From Terebella lapidaria (Eukaryota; Annelida; Polychaeta; Terebellida; Terebellidae): a stretch of DNA of 64,000 nt. The notes beneath the pieces were generated by a model, which saw only the letters and a program-made list of their open reading frames with translations, searched no databases and was not told the DNA's origin. The first letter of the stretch is position 1, and every line of letters begins with the position of its first letter. The DNA is taken from contig OX424568.1 in NCBI GenBank assembly GCA_949152475.1, forward strand, positions 20,373,667 to 20,437,666, read 5' to 3'. Of the stretch, positions 10,601 through 22,765 are shown piece by piece. The translations under genes and the position numbers were made by a program.

Positions 10601-13600
10601 AATTTAATTTTAATTTAAATTTAATTTGAAATATTTAAAAAAAATTAAGATGTTTACATTTTATTTGAAATATCAGGTACCATTACATTTCTGGTCTGAT
10701 TATAGCGTTGTCAAAATTTTTATGTGCCGTGACATTTCTCAATTTGTTGAAAATGGATCTATATAATGGATATAATTCCAAAAGATCATTAATATTTTTC
10801 ATGAAGATATTCAATAAATATTCAAGTGACTGGTATCAGCATCCCACAACAGGAAAATCGTCAAATGAAACCCCTTGAAAAATTAGCCCAAAGGCTAAGA
10901 TAGGTTACCGGACAATTTTGGTTTGGCCATGGCAGCATTGGCAGGTAACAGACCTTGAGATTTACCAATCAAGGTTTGCAGTGTAAACATATGACCTTGG
11001 GATTTACCAATCAAGGTCATCCGTATGAACTTCGATGTAACCATTACATGTATGTGTGCGGCATTTGATATTCTATATGTTGGGTGGAATCGTTTAGGCC
11101 GCTCAGGTCAATTTACACATTCCAAGTCAGACATTTGGCACTCAAGGTCATCTGACGTCAAGTTCAAGGTCATCATTAGTTGTGCCATATATGTCTTCCT
11201 ATATGTTCATAATGCAAACAGGAGCTCTATCTGCAAGCATTTCATCTACAAAGGCAAATCTGGGCATTTTTTGACCCCAAAATGGCTGTTTTGACCTTTC
11301 AAGGTCATCCAAGGTCAAATTCAAGGTCACCACACAAGTCGCCATATATGACTTCCGATTTGAAAGTGCCAATTTCTAAGCTCTATCTTCAAGCGTTCTA
11401 TGAGTACAGTCCTGACAGCTCCCATTATGAAGGAAAAAAGTGCCGAAAATTTTCTAAGTCCAAAATTTTTTTCAAAGGGTGAAAATTTTTTTTTGCCTAG
11501 AAATGGCCCAAAATGGATAGTAATGTTATTTGGGGCGAAAAACTTTTTTTTCGCCGACTCGTCAAAAATTCAAAATGGCCGCCACACTGAGATCGGCGAT
11601 TCAAGGGCAACAAAACTTATACACGTCGCAGAGGTATATAATCTTTTTAAGCAAAAATCTCAAAACTGATCAGAGAGTTTTTGAGAAAATACAGACCAGG
11701 TGCAAATTTGAGCGTTTTTCGACCCAAAAATGGCTGTTTTGACCTTTCAAGGTCATCCAAGGTCAAATTCAAGGTCACCACACAAGTCGCCATATATGAC
11801 TTCCCATTTGAAAGTGCCAATTTCTAAGCTCTATCTTCAAGCGTTCTATGAGTACAGTCCGGACAGCTCCCATTATGAAGGGAAAAAGTGCCGAAAATTT
11901 TCTAAGTCCAAAATTTTTTTCAAAGGGAGAAAATTTTTTTTTGCTCTAGAAATGGCCCAAAATGGATAGTAATGCGATCTGGGGCGAAAAAATTTTTTTT
12001 CGCCGACCCGCCAAAAATTCAAAATGGCCGCCACACGAAAACCGGCAGATTTAGGGCAACCAAACTTATACATATCACAGAGGTGTATGAGGGGAATCTT
12101 TTGAAACCAAAAACTCAAAACTGATCAGACAGTTTTTGAGAAAATGGCCGTCAAAGTCCAAAATTGAGCGTTTTTCGACAAAAACGGCCGCCATTTTGAA
12201 AAAAATGCGAAAATCAAAAAACAAAAAAATACCTCCTTCTCAAAATATTTTTAGGCATTTTTGTGCAAAATTTCAGAAAGATTCGATCGTTAACTTTAAA
12301 GATAAAAATGTTAACGCCGGACGGACGGACGGACGGACGGACGGACGGACGGACGGACGGACGACGGACGCAACGCCATGCCAATAGGTTATCGGACCAA
12401 AGGTCCGGTAACCTAAAAATAAAATCTATGATTTATTTACACAGTTGTATGGTGAGTACATGGAACAACAAGACGAGATTCTATCAGAGTTGGAGCTCGC
12501 AAACCGACGACACAAGCCGTTTGAAGCCGTCTACCGCGAGTTTGAGGCGCAGAAAGTGTGCTACTTGCCGATGAACACCTTCCTCTTGAAGCCAGCTCAG
12601 AGATTGCTACACTACAGGCTGATATTGGAACGTAAGTCGTTACAAATTGAAAATGTTTGTGGAAAATTTGAATAAATGAATGTGAAAATAGATAAGATAC
12701 CATTAATGAATGTGTGTCTGAAATTCCTACTGAAGTTTTGTATTGCTGTAATTTACAAGAAAATTATATTATAATCAATTAAAGAAACATCCTTGACATT
12801 TGGCCACCAATGCGAGTTAAAGAGCAGTTCTAGACACAACAAAACACCTTAATCTCTTCATAATTTCTGCTTGTCCAGGTCTGTTGAAACACTACACAGT
12901 CGACCACGCAGACCACCAGAACTGTGTCATGGCTCTTGCTAAGATAGCGGAGGTCACAGAACAGGAACAGGAGCGATTACGATACTTGGTCAGTTAACTA
13001 TACTTTCTTAGATCTACATACTAATCAGTGAAAAATTTTGTTGGTAAAAAATCTGCAATGATGTATTGACTTTTTGTGGCTATTGAAATTTCAACATATA
13101 AATAGGAGAAATGGTTGGTAGCAGGTTCGAAAATTTGTAATCATAGATAATGTTATATGCTGCAGTTGAAATTTTCAAATACCAGGCAGTATAAATTCAT
13201 ACACATCATGTTTGTTACTATTTTTTTTTCAGGAAAACAAACAGAAGTTGATGGAGTTACAACGAGATTTGGTCGGAGTCGATAGTCTTGTCATATCTAG
13301 TAGGGTGAGTTTCGACAACATGTTTATTCTAAAAAGTTGAAAAGTTATACATTCTGCAAGTTACCAGGTCAAATACATGTACAAGCTATGTATTTGTTGG
13401 TCAGACATTGTAAAGTCGTAAATGTGTGCGAACTTTTTCTTGCAGCATTTTATCCGAGAGGGGTGTCTGCAAAAGCTGTCGAGAAAAGGTTACCAACAAC
13501 GAATGTTCTTCCTGGTAAGCTGATTAGTTGCCTTGTTGTATTCATGTGTGAAATTAGAAAACAATATACCCAAAATAGGGGGTTATCAAACATCATTCAA

Positions 13601-16035
13601 CAGAGGGCAGCATTGTACTATCAGTCCTTTTTGGCGCCAAAATCACAAACGGATATCGTCTGTAATCATTAATGACGTACATTTTGGCGGGAAAATTACG
13701 TTTATATTGATAACGCCAGCAAAAACAGTGAAATGACGTCATAAGACTGATAAAGCAGTGCTGCCAGCTGGTGATTGCAGATATTTCTGATAACCCCTCA
13801 TTCAGTGATTGTCTTTTGGCATGTTTGAGAATCTCAAATAAAGGTTATTAAAAGAAATATATTGTGTCAAATACTTTTTGCTTATGGAGAAATTTCATAA
13901 TTTTCAGTTCTCAGACATGTTAGTGTACACAAGCAGAACTGCGACACCAGCGCTACAGTTCAAAGTCCATGGACAGCTGCCACTTCGCGGGATGGTGGTC
14001 AGTATTTGATACAGACAATTTTAGAATATAAATCTAAAATCATGTATTGATTGTGCCCTGCAATACACTGGCAGTGGTTGATATTCAATTTTCACAACCA
14101 TAAAATTTTACAAAATCGTACCACAACATAAATGTGAACGAAATGACCGCATGGTTATAAATATTCAATTTGGCCTTTCAATGATATGTCTACTACAAAT
14201 CTGAACAAAATTGTCCATTTCTATGTCAGGTTGAGGAGACAGATCCCAAGATGTCGGTTGCTAACAGTTTCACGATTTACGGAGGCAATCGGTGTTTGCT
14301 AGTGGCAGCCAGGTACAGATTAAAAATATTCTTTTGTTGCTGAGAGCGTAGTGCAACCTATGCTGAAGGGAATTAATAAGTAGTTAAAGGAATCATTTGT
14401 TCATAAACAGTTGAGATGACTGGAAAAAGAAAAATATTACAATGGAGGTGACCCACAATTGAGACAAGTTATAACTACATTGTGAAACATTTCGTGGTTT
14501 AACACATACATCTTTGTCTTGTTGCCTATTGCAGTAGTTTAGAAGAACGTGACAAGTGGTTGGAAGATCTGAAAACTGCTATCGCCCATGCGCGAGAAAG
14601 TGAAGACGACAGCAAAATACTCTACCCTAGCCTCAAGTCAAACAGTCAGTATAATCACTTTGTATGTCTACATTTTGTGAGAGATCTATAACGTTTGTCT
14701 AGTTTATTATAAAGTGTCATACAAAATATTTATCACAGGTAAAAAAATAAAACCAATAACAATTAAATCTTAACCAAAAAAACTTCAAACATTTCAAAGC
14801 GCCTTGTTTACATTCCTGATCAATACAAAATGATATTGAGAGAAATACTTTTCCAGGTTCGTCGGAGGCGTTAGAAGACCACGATGACCCGAAGTCACCC
14901 CCGAGTCCTGACCGGCAGATCCAGCACCGCGCCAACACCACGATGCACGTGTGCTGGCACCGAAACACCAGCGTCAGCATGCGCGATCACAACATTGCGG
15001 TTGAAGTGAGCTGTTTGACAGAATTTTTTTATGAATGTTCCGACATTTATTTAACAAGAACAAGAGTCACAATTTGTACTTAATAAAGTAGGAATGTTAT
15101 TAGTATTTTGCTGTAGGAGATAAATATGGTCTATGTGAAGAAATCTTGCAGCACAAAATATTACTGATGGAATTGACTTGTTTTTGCGGTGTTTTGTAAC
15201 TGGTGAAAATGTTATTTTCCAATAGAACCAGCTAAGCGGGTATCTATTGCGTAAATTCAAGAACAGCAACGGTTGGCAGAAACTCTGGGTCGTCTTCACC
15301 AACTTCTGCCTCTTCTTTTACAAGACTTATCAGGTACATGGGACTGAAAGTTCTGAGAAATTCTAATGTATTTTGTCTTGATGGATGGGTGAGTTTATTA
15401 TGTTGAAACAGACCAATATCACCACAATGGGTACCACTTTGTGTATTCCCAATATTCTCATCTTTGGAATCTCACTAATGGCATTTATCCCTGGTATGTA
15501 AAATATGGAGACACTAGCTATCCTAAAATGAGATCTAAAGTATAATTTATTTCACTTAACAAGTTTACGATTTCCACGCAACCAGGATGATTTCCCACTT
15601 GCCAGTCTTCCCCTGCTCGGCTACACCGTCACAAAACCATCGGAAGCCGACGGAATCCACAAAGATTACGTCTTTAAACTGCAGTTTAAGAATCACGTGT
15701 ACTTCTTCCGAGCTGAAAGCGAATACACATACGAGCGGTGAGTAAAGCAGTTAGTTAATTGTGTTTTCTTGAGATTGTGTATTTACAATTTCATTCTATA
15801 AGGAAGGTGTATTTTTTTGCAAGAATTTGCAGCTAAAATGTACAGCATCCTCTCATCTACGTACAAATTTGTTTCTCCAAATATAGAAAAATTGCTCGAA
15901 ATTATTGAACTTAAAATGTACATTTCGCGACATATTTGTAGGTGGATTGAGGTAATACAGAGTGCTACAGATTCGTCGCGACGAACCCGAATTTTCAGCC
16001 GTCTAGAAAGTCAAACACCGACGAATGCCTTGTGA
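7584..16035 (+). CDS. FARP: FARP1/2-type RhoGEF (DH-PH-PH), spliced, FERM part not in window
   Basis: Inferred coding exons: 7584-7659, 8040-8247, 8771-8800 (optional), 9299-9653, 9919-10008, 10306-10521, 12445-12631, 12879-12988, 13233-13304, 13446-13514, 13908-13997, 14230-14312, 14535-14644, 14857-15005, 15226-15333, 15586-15737, 15942-16035. All borders are GT/AG and frames join to 732 codons plus stop. Order: Ser/Pro-rich linker with a PPPPPPIYEEE stretch, DH domain about residues 225-425 (ADKAYYIAKELLMTERTY; QKVCYLPMNTFLLKPAQRLL), first PH about 455-545 (REGCLQKLSRKGYQQRMFFL), second PH about 618-715 (LRKFKNSNGWQKLWVVFTNF). From memory it matches human FARP1 closely, including HVCWHRNTSVSM between the PH domains. 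FARP proteins act as guanine-nucleotide exchange factors or scaffolds for Rac/Rho downstream of plexins and adhesion receptors. The N-terminal FERM and FA domains are not in the window. FARP1 versus FARP2 cannot be assigned; an invertebrate would probably have one pro-orthologue. Confidence 0.9.
8771..8800 (+). other. FARP: 30-nt candidate cassette microexon in the FARP linker
   Basis: Flanked by TTGTCAG| and |GTAAGTGT. Exon 8040-8247 ends in phase 2 and exon 9299 begins by completing that codon, so skipping keeps the frame. Inclusion adds ten residues (PWTPSREYYM after a shared Arg) without a stop. It lies in the disordered linker before the DH domain and adds two Tyr and a Thr-Pro site. Not tested by transcript data. 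Confidence 0.5.
10883..12416 (-). mobile_element. Helentron/HINE-like element, family 1, copy a (in a FARP intron)
   Basis: Reads on the minus strand. Its 5' end (at 12416) is TTAGGTTACCGGACC followed by the inverted half, a palindrome. Its 3' end (at 10883) has the same motif inverted (GTCCGGTAACCTA), then the hairpin TTAGCCTTTGGGCTAA. Next to the 5' end is a (CGGA)n array at about 12317-12365. The interior has AAAATGGCGGCC-type blocks, an approximately 450-bp direct duplication (from 11279 and 11728) and many TCAAGGTCA motifs. No transposase or Rep/helicase ORF. It separates the DH-domain exons at 10521 and 12445. Confidence 0.75.
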
Positions 16036-18681
16036 AAGTCTGTATTTTGACATCAGCACAACAAAAATCAACAACTTAGGTCCCAAGCGTGTGTCACACG
16101 ATCATGAATCGTCCGTCAAATTGTCAGCGTCTTGTGTAGGGATAAATCATGGGCTCGAATGTGTTTTGTGAGTGAACGGTTTTGCAATGGAATTGTTGGG
16201 ATTTTTTTTTCGGTGAAAATGAACTTCTGCCATTTTTATGTCGGTTTATTTCTTGGCATGGTGTGAGCTTGTGGGATTTATGTGTGAGTCTATTTTGGAG
16301 ATGGTATTGGCATTTTCTTGTGTGCATTCTTGTTAAAAGGCCAGGTCTGTGTATTTTCGTCAGACTAGAGAAATGTTGTTTTTTCTTTCAACAGGGCAGG
16401 GTTTTGTTAAAACAGTTGTGTGCATGTTGGGTGTGAAAATGCCATATTAGAAAGTCTACCACAGATTTATACTGACAAATATCAGCTCATTCAATCGCCA
16501 TCATTTGCCGCATTAAAAAAAAAAACTGTTGAGCATCATATGAAATGTACTGTACATGGCTTGAAATGTGGATTTTTTACAGTGTAAATTTCAAGTTGCA
16601 TGAACTCATTTGCCATGTATATATATATAGGATCTGTATATAGGTTAGAAAACGTTATATGTAATGTAAATATGAAGTAGTTGCTAGAACCTTAGCATTT
16701 AGGCTGTAGAGTTGAAACACTGTAATTTATATTCTCGAGAAGTCCGCAGTTACAAATTTTAGAAGTTCAATTTGTATATGGTTTGTGATAACTCTTTGTT
16801 GGAAATTGATATTATTCTTGTCTCGCTTGCATGTTTTTTTTTTGTTAAGAATACCAACAGAAAATTCTTGTACTACTATTGGCTACCAATGGTGCAAAAG
16901 TTAGTTCATGAATATCCATGATTATGTAATTAGCATGCTTGTTTACTGAATGAAAGGCAAGTGAATTTGTATCCATATGCTAATTGTCACATTTTATGGG
17001 TTTTTAACGAGCATTTTGGATAGTTGTTCCTGGTTTACACTGTATGTAGTTTGGCATAGAATGGTGCTGAGGAAAAAAATCATGTCTGAAATTGTCTTTT
17101 GTTCTGTATAACTGAGGCTTAGCTATCTTTACTTTAGTGTACAGGGACTTGTATGAATTTACGGCTTCTTAACAATATGCAGTTATACTACTAATGCAAT
17201 AAGTTGTAGGATTCCAAAATGCTACTTTGTACAACGTGATAAATTTTCAGCATTTTGTACAAAACAATGTTGAATATTTTGTTCTTGCATTTATATATAT
17301 ATTGAATTGCAATGTTGAGAGATGAATTCATAGCAACAGCATAAAAGCAGTGATACAAACATAGAAAACAAATATGAAAGATAGAAAAATGAGACTACCT
17401 GTCCCATGTTTCCAGGAAAAAATAATGAGTTATTTCTGAGGTGGTAAAAAAAATGTAAAATTTGCACCTATACCAATGTTACCAACTTACTTATATCATT
17501 TTGCAAAATGAATTTTTCTAATAAACCTATGTTTAGCAGATGCTTTTTCAACATGTGTGATACATTCAGTGTTCAGCTGTGTAGGAGTGAAGCATACATA
17601 TTTCAATGTATCGGTTACAAATTTGTAGGCAGCAGCTACATTTTATAGTCAATTCTGGCTGATGTATGTTTTGTATAAATAACAAATATCGGCTGTACAC
17701 TGTCTCAAGTTTGCCATATTTTATGGTTTGCTAATCTGCCTGAAAATATGTGATGAATCTATGTTTTCACAATAACAAAAAAACAGTGTTCTCCATCTAT
17801 GATTTCAATAGTTGTATGGAAACATGAAAAAATCTACTTTTGCAATTTCTGGCAATCTTTATTACTGAATTTATATTTTTGAAAGAAATCATGAAAAATG
17901 ATTTGAGAATGCAAAATGTTTCATGAAATGTTTCTCAAATTTGCTGTAAATTAGGTATTGAGTTAGATTGGGTTTGAAATTTATGAACCTGAGTTTTGTC
18001 AAAAAACCTGACTTTTTACAAAATACTTTATGTAATTTTCAGTTATATCCCTATACCCAAGGAATATATGAATTACACTGTATGAATCTTGTGTTATTCA
18101 GTCAGTTATCTTTTTTTTGCATTTGTACTTATGGCTTGCATGAAATTAAGTTACTATAGTCGTATCAAAATAATCATGCTCCATGTTTATGCCCACTGCT
18201 ATTTAAATCACCCATTAAAACTTGCAGTGTTTATTTTATTTCATTTTTTTTCGCCTACTTTCTGAGTTGAATGGTCCCACTTGAAAAACAATGTACCTTT
18301 AGGAAGTTAGATTTTTCCCTCGAATGTGGTTCCTTAATCAAAGTTTTATCCACTGAAAAAGCATGAGATGTGTTAGCTATGAGAAAGGGTAATTTGGAAA
18401 AAATATTGATTTTCACAAATGTGAAAAATACCCTGAATATATACATTATATTGCAAGTGTGGCATTACAGGATCGAGCATGATGTAATTCTCCATTATAG
18501 GTGCCATTGTTTAATTTTCTCCTGTATTAAAAGACTATGCTGTATGCAAGTATAAAGTAAAAAGTAGATGACATAATGTGTAAATTGCATCTATTTGTGC
18601 TGAGCACTTTCGTTTGCTGAGCAGTCCGGTGCAATTTTGCATGTGAAATGTATTCGGACAACATTTTTGTTAGAGAATAAA
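16036..18681 (+). other. FARP: FARP 3' UTR
   Basis: AT-rich sequence after the FARP stop codon, without repeats or coding potential, ending at a clear AATAAA at 18676-18681. A TGTAAATA Pumilio-type motif lies near 16664. Further AATAAA-like signals at about 18768 and 18841 could extend it slightly. Inferred from context only. Confidence 0.55.
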
Positions 18682-18944
18682 TCAGTTAGCTTCTTTCATT
18701 GTTGAGCCAAATTTTTGTGTTACTACGTTCAACTTGTCCCCTGTGATTTTTGTGTGTGCATGTATAAAATAAAATTTGTACAGAACACAGGCTGAGTTCC
18801 AGTTATGTTTTGTGGAATTTTGCAAATATACATGTATAGAATAAATTTTATTTGTGGCATTCTCGAGAAGTATGAAGCAATATGTCACAATATCAAGTAA
18901 TACTTCATCATTATGATGACTTCAGTCTTTCTCAGTTTCAAAAA

Positions 18945-19205
18945 TGAAAGTAATAATAATAAATAATAATTGTAGGGTTTTATATAGCACTTTTCAACGC
19001 TTTCCAACATTCTCAAAGCGCTTTACAATTATTACCCCCGATTTTATGGCCTGGAACCACTTTCTGATCAACATCCATAAACAATCGCCTATATGTTGCA
19101 GCCATTGGCGCAAGGTGACTAAGACACACGTCCATTAGCAAGGCACTCATTTGTACGACTGAGTGAACCGAGACACATTGTGATGCACACCTTGCCAAAG
19201 GGTGT
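18945..19205. repeat. Dispersed TAATAATAAT / GCGCTTTACA repeat
   Basis: Begins with an (ATA)n-like stretch followed by TTTTATATAGCACTTTTC and CTCAAAGCGCTTTACA. This arrangement is common in short interspersed repeats of many marine invertebrate genomes (recognition from memory). No ends or target duplications could be fixed. The following 19206-19369 is unassigned. Confidence 0.45.
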
Positions 19206-19369
19206 TAGACCGCCAACACAAAAGCGTAATAAAGTCATTCGATACGTTTTCCATCGGGGGATACATATTTGGTTACGTTATGCAGGGAATTGGTTAACCA
19301 TGTTAATTTTATGCCGATTCATAACCCGCCAAAACGTAATACAAAACGTAAAATAATTTCGGCATATTT

Positions 19370-19612
19370 CTGGGGTCCGTTTCACTAAGATAGCGAGCTC
19401 GTTATATAAAGTGCTCCTTGAAGTTTTTACCATTGGAAATAAAAACACAAAAATAACTATGACAACATATTGTTAACGATGGATACAACGAGCATTTTTA
19501 ACGATGGAAATCTTAGTGATTGATAAACCCTCGTTATTAACGAGGATTCTTTAATTTAACGAGAATTTTGCTGCTAACGAGCTCTTTATGATCTTAGTGA
19601 AACGGGCCCCAG
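19370..19612. mobile_element. Fold-back MITE, 243 bp
   Basis: Terminal inverted repeats: left CTGGGGTCCGTTTCACTAAG, right arm (reverse complement) CTGGGGCCCGTTTCACTAAG, both continuing through GAT and later GAGCTCGTTA. Non-coding. No clear target-site duplication. It abuts the family 2 remnant that follows. Confidence 0.7.
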
Positions 19613-21753
19613 AACCAGTCAATTCCAAATTATGTGCATGCGATTTGTTACTTCACATCGGTAAAAGATGTGACAAGAAATATGCCCTGGGTGTTATTGA
19701 GCCCTGGAAGATAAGAAGTTCTGCCCAACAGAGATTTTATGGCTGTAGTAACATTGATATTTCTGAATAATTTAACATTAATTTTGCTAGTTAGGACTAT
19801 TACTGAGCCCATTGAAAATAGTTACGAATGGAAACATTTATTATTGGGCTCAACAAGGTGAAAGGTTCTGTTCAGAAGAGTTTTTATTCTGTATGGCTAT
19901 AGTAACATTGATAATACTGAATAAGGTAACATTCAGAGGCGTAGACACCATCTAATTATTGGTCCGGCCCTAGTGACACAGCACATAGCGGTCTGGGGGT
20001 TCGGGGGGCGCCGTAAGCCCCCCCTAGAAAAAAATGAAATCTACTATCTGTAAGGTGCTCTCTGGTGTATGTCTGCGAGAGTAACTGCTGAGTTCTAGAC
20101 ACTTTCACACCTGGTATCTTTTTTTGCATTTTTGTCACGTTGAATATAAAAATAAAAAAAAACTGCATGGCAAATAAGACTTCTTTGACACATAAAAATC
20201 CCCCAGCATGCAATAATTAGCAAAAGATTATAGAATAGACAGATCGACACAAAATAGCCCTGCATTGGGCATGCAACCTAGTACTTCACAGAGGCGGACA
20301 CAAAATTTCCCAAAGGAGGGGACAGTTGGGTAGACTAACGAATGCAACAGGCGTGGGGTCTGGGGCCCGCATAGGGCCCCAGAAACCAACGACTTCTAGA
20401 TGCTCTGTGGTGAAATATGTTCGAAAAGCTCGAAAAGTGTTGCTATCAAGCAGACACTTTTTTCATTATTATCATACTTTCAAATTAACAATATTTTCTT
20501 ATTCATTAAAGTGAAAAATAACTATCAAAATAACATTCACTGCTAGATACTCAACACATTAACAAGTGTGATGATTTTCTATTGCCATACACAAAACTCG
20601 TATGCACATATCCAACTCGTTCCCGAGCATATACTTCTTATATTCTTAAATATGCCGTTGATGTTTATGAATTCAATAGCATTTCTCAAATTAAAAATAC
20701 ACAATTATTTCCAGGTTGATAATAACTGGCATGTATTTCTCCAAGTGAATATACAGGTATGTCAATCATAAGCTAATGCCCATTCTGACATCATCAGTGG
20801 CATGAAGAACAACAACAAATTATTTATTTATAAGTCACTTGACTCACTTCACCCGTTCACTAAATATGACCTAGCTTGTTTTATTTTCCAACTTGATTTC
20901 ACACTTTGTAATTCAATTGACAGAAGAATTAAGTTTGTGTTAGATTAATACAACAAGCAGGCGTGGGCTCTGGGCCCGCCTGGGGCCCCAGAAGCCAACT
21001 ACCTCTCGATGCTCGGTATCGAATTTTTAGACTCTCAGAACTGGAAATGTGAAGAAATGTGAAGCAATTCCACGAGGGTGTTAAATAAAGATCCAGCAAA
21101 ATTCAGCTTGCGCAACGTAAAAGAGGGGCAAAATTAAAATACTTATGTCCTACAAATAGATGATTTTGTCACATGCACATGTACATAAGAAAATAATTAG
21201 TCCATATAATATATTCCGTATGTAAATTTCCATGTGACAAATGAATATATTTCAGGCGAAAACAAGAATAAAAGACACATATATACAAAAATCGACCTAG
21301 ATGCTATCATCAGGGTCCTGAAATTAAACGGGCGCGCACCTCGTGCTCCTCTCCCCCTCAAAATCCATATTGCTTCACTTAGGATATACCCAGAGAAATA
21401 AGTAATGCTACTTCAATATTGTCAATAGCGATTACTAGTTTATTTCTCATGAAAAAATGAAATATGTAAAAACAATCCCCAAATTATTGGTCCGGCCATG
21501 GCCGGAGTGGCCGGAGTGGTGTCTACGCCACTGGTAACATTTATTTTGCAAGTAGGTGTATTGCTGAGCAAACTGAAGATAGTTAAGACCAAAACATTTA
21601 TTTTGGGGGTTCAACAAGGTAAAAGGTTCTGTTATGCCCAGAAGAGGTTTTATGGTCTAATAACGATAATACTGAAATATATTTTATGCGACATGGATGA
21701 TAGGTCTACGGGGGATACAATCCAGCAGTCGTCGGCGACCGGAGAAGGTCTAG
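19613..21753 (+). mobile_element. Helentron-like element, family 2, 5'-truncated copy split by a hAT-like insertion
   Basis: The sequence matches the interior of the element at 45100-48202 (TTAACATTA..., AATAGTTA..., GGGCTCAACAAGGT...) and ends with the same 3' terminus: CTACGGGGGATAC, the hairpin GTCGTCGGCGAC, then CTAG at 21750-21753. The interior is interrupted at 19934-21533 by an element with a perfect 8-bp target duplication. The 5' terminus (GTATCCCCCG) is missing. Confidence 0.7.
19934..21533. mobile_element. hAT-like non-autonomous transposon, 1600 bp
   Basis: Ends are CAGAGGCGTAGACACCA and its near-perfect inverse TGGTGTCTACGCCACTG. Both sides carry the identical 8-bp duplication GTAACATT (19926-19933 and 21534-21541), which fits hAT insertion. 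Inside are repeated palindromes of the type GGGGCCCGCATAGGGCCCC (near 20353 and 20967) and a nested AGAGGCGGACACAAAATTTC segment near 20291. No transposase ORF. Confidence 0.85.
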
Positions 21754-22276
21754 TTAGCTTACCGGCCCATAAGGGCCGATAAGCTATTGTCGTGGTTTTT
21801 CGTTCATCGTCCGTCGTCGTCGTCGTCGTCGTCTTCGTCCGTCACATCATCTGTTAACATTTTTAGCTTATCGGCCCTTGGGCCGATAAGCTATTATCGT
21901 GGTTTTTCGTCCGTCGTCCGTCCGGGTCTGTAACTTTTTTTTTGCATGATGAATTTCCCCATAAATTTGTCAGAACATACCTTAGGCCAATATCTAAAAA
22001 CGTTTTTTGAATTTTTTTGATTGAATCGTTTTTGCCGATTTGGCGGCCATTTATGACGAAAAATTGCCAATTTTGGACTTTGGTGGCCATTTTCTCAAAA
22101 ACTGTATGATCAGTTTTGCGATTTTTGTTCCAAAACATTCCTCTCATGTACCTCCATGACATGTATAAGTTTCGTTGCCCTTGAATCGCCAGTCTGCGTG
22201 TGGCGGCCATTTTGATTTTTTGACGGGTCGGCGAAAAATTTTTTTTTTGTCCCAAATCAAGTCACTATTCGTTTTG

Positions 22277-22669
22277 TACGGCAGCGTATTTAGGACATGG
22301 GGGAAATATTCTTTTATTTCGTACATACAGATGAATAACTCGTACGTACGAATTAATTTGTACATCCAGATTCATATTTGTACGTACCTACTAGTATTAA
22401 ACACTCGCATGTATTGCTTGCTATATCATCCAAATTTGAATTGCTCGTGGTGGAATGGCTAAATCCATATTCACACATTTCTTTCCCACACCCTTTGTTA
22501 ATGTAAAGAAAGAGTGGTTTGTACGTACGAATCGCTAATCCGTACGTGCGAATTGGTATTTCGTACGTACAAATTAGTAAGTCGTACGTACGAAATAGTA
22601 AATCGTACGTACGGAATAATTATCTGTACGTAAAATAACACTTCGTCATGTCCTAAATACACTGCCGTA
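22277..22669. mobile_element. 393-bp MITE loaded with CGTACGTACG palindromes
   Basis: Terminal inverted repeats TACGGCAGCGTATTTAGGAC and, on the right arm, TACGGCAGTGTATTTAGGAC. Flanks carry the 6-bp duplication GTTTTG (22271-22276, 22670-22675). A paralogous empty site exists at about 25011-25030, where the same host sequence runs through uninterrupted. The interior repeats palindromes such as TCGTACGTACGA. Non-coding. Confidence 0.85.
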
Positions 22670-22765
22670 GTTTTGAGCCATTTCCGGCAAAAAAAAAATT
22701 TTTTTTTTGACCATTGAAAATTGTTTTGGACTTAGAAAATTTCACCCAAGTTTTCCTTCATAATG

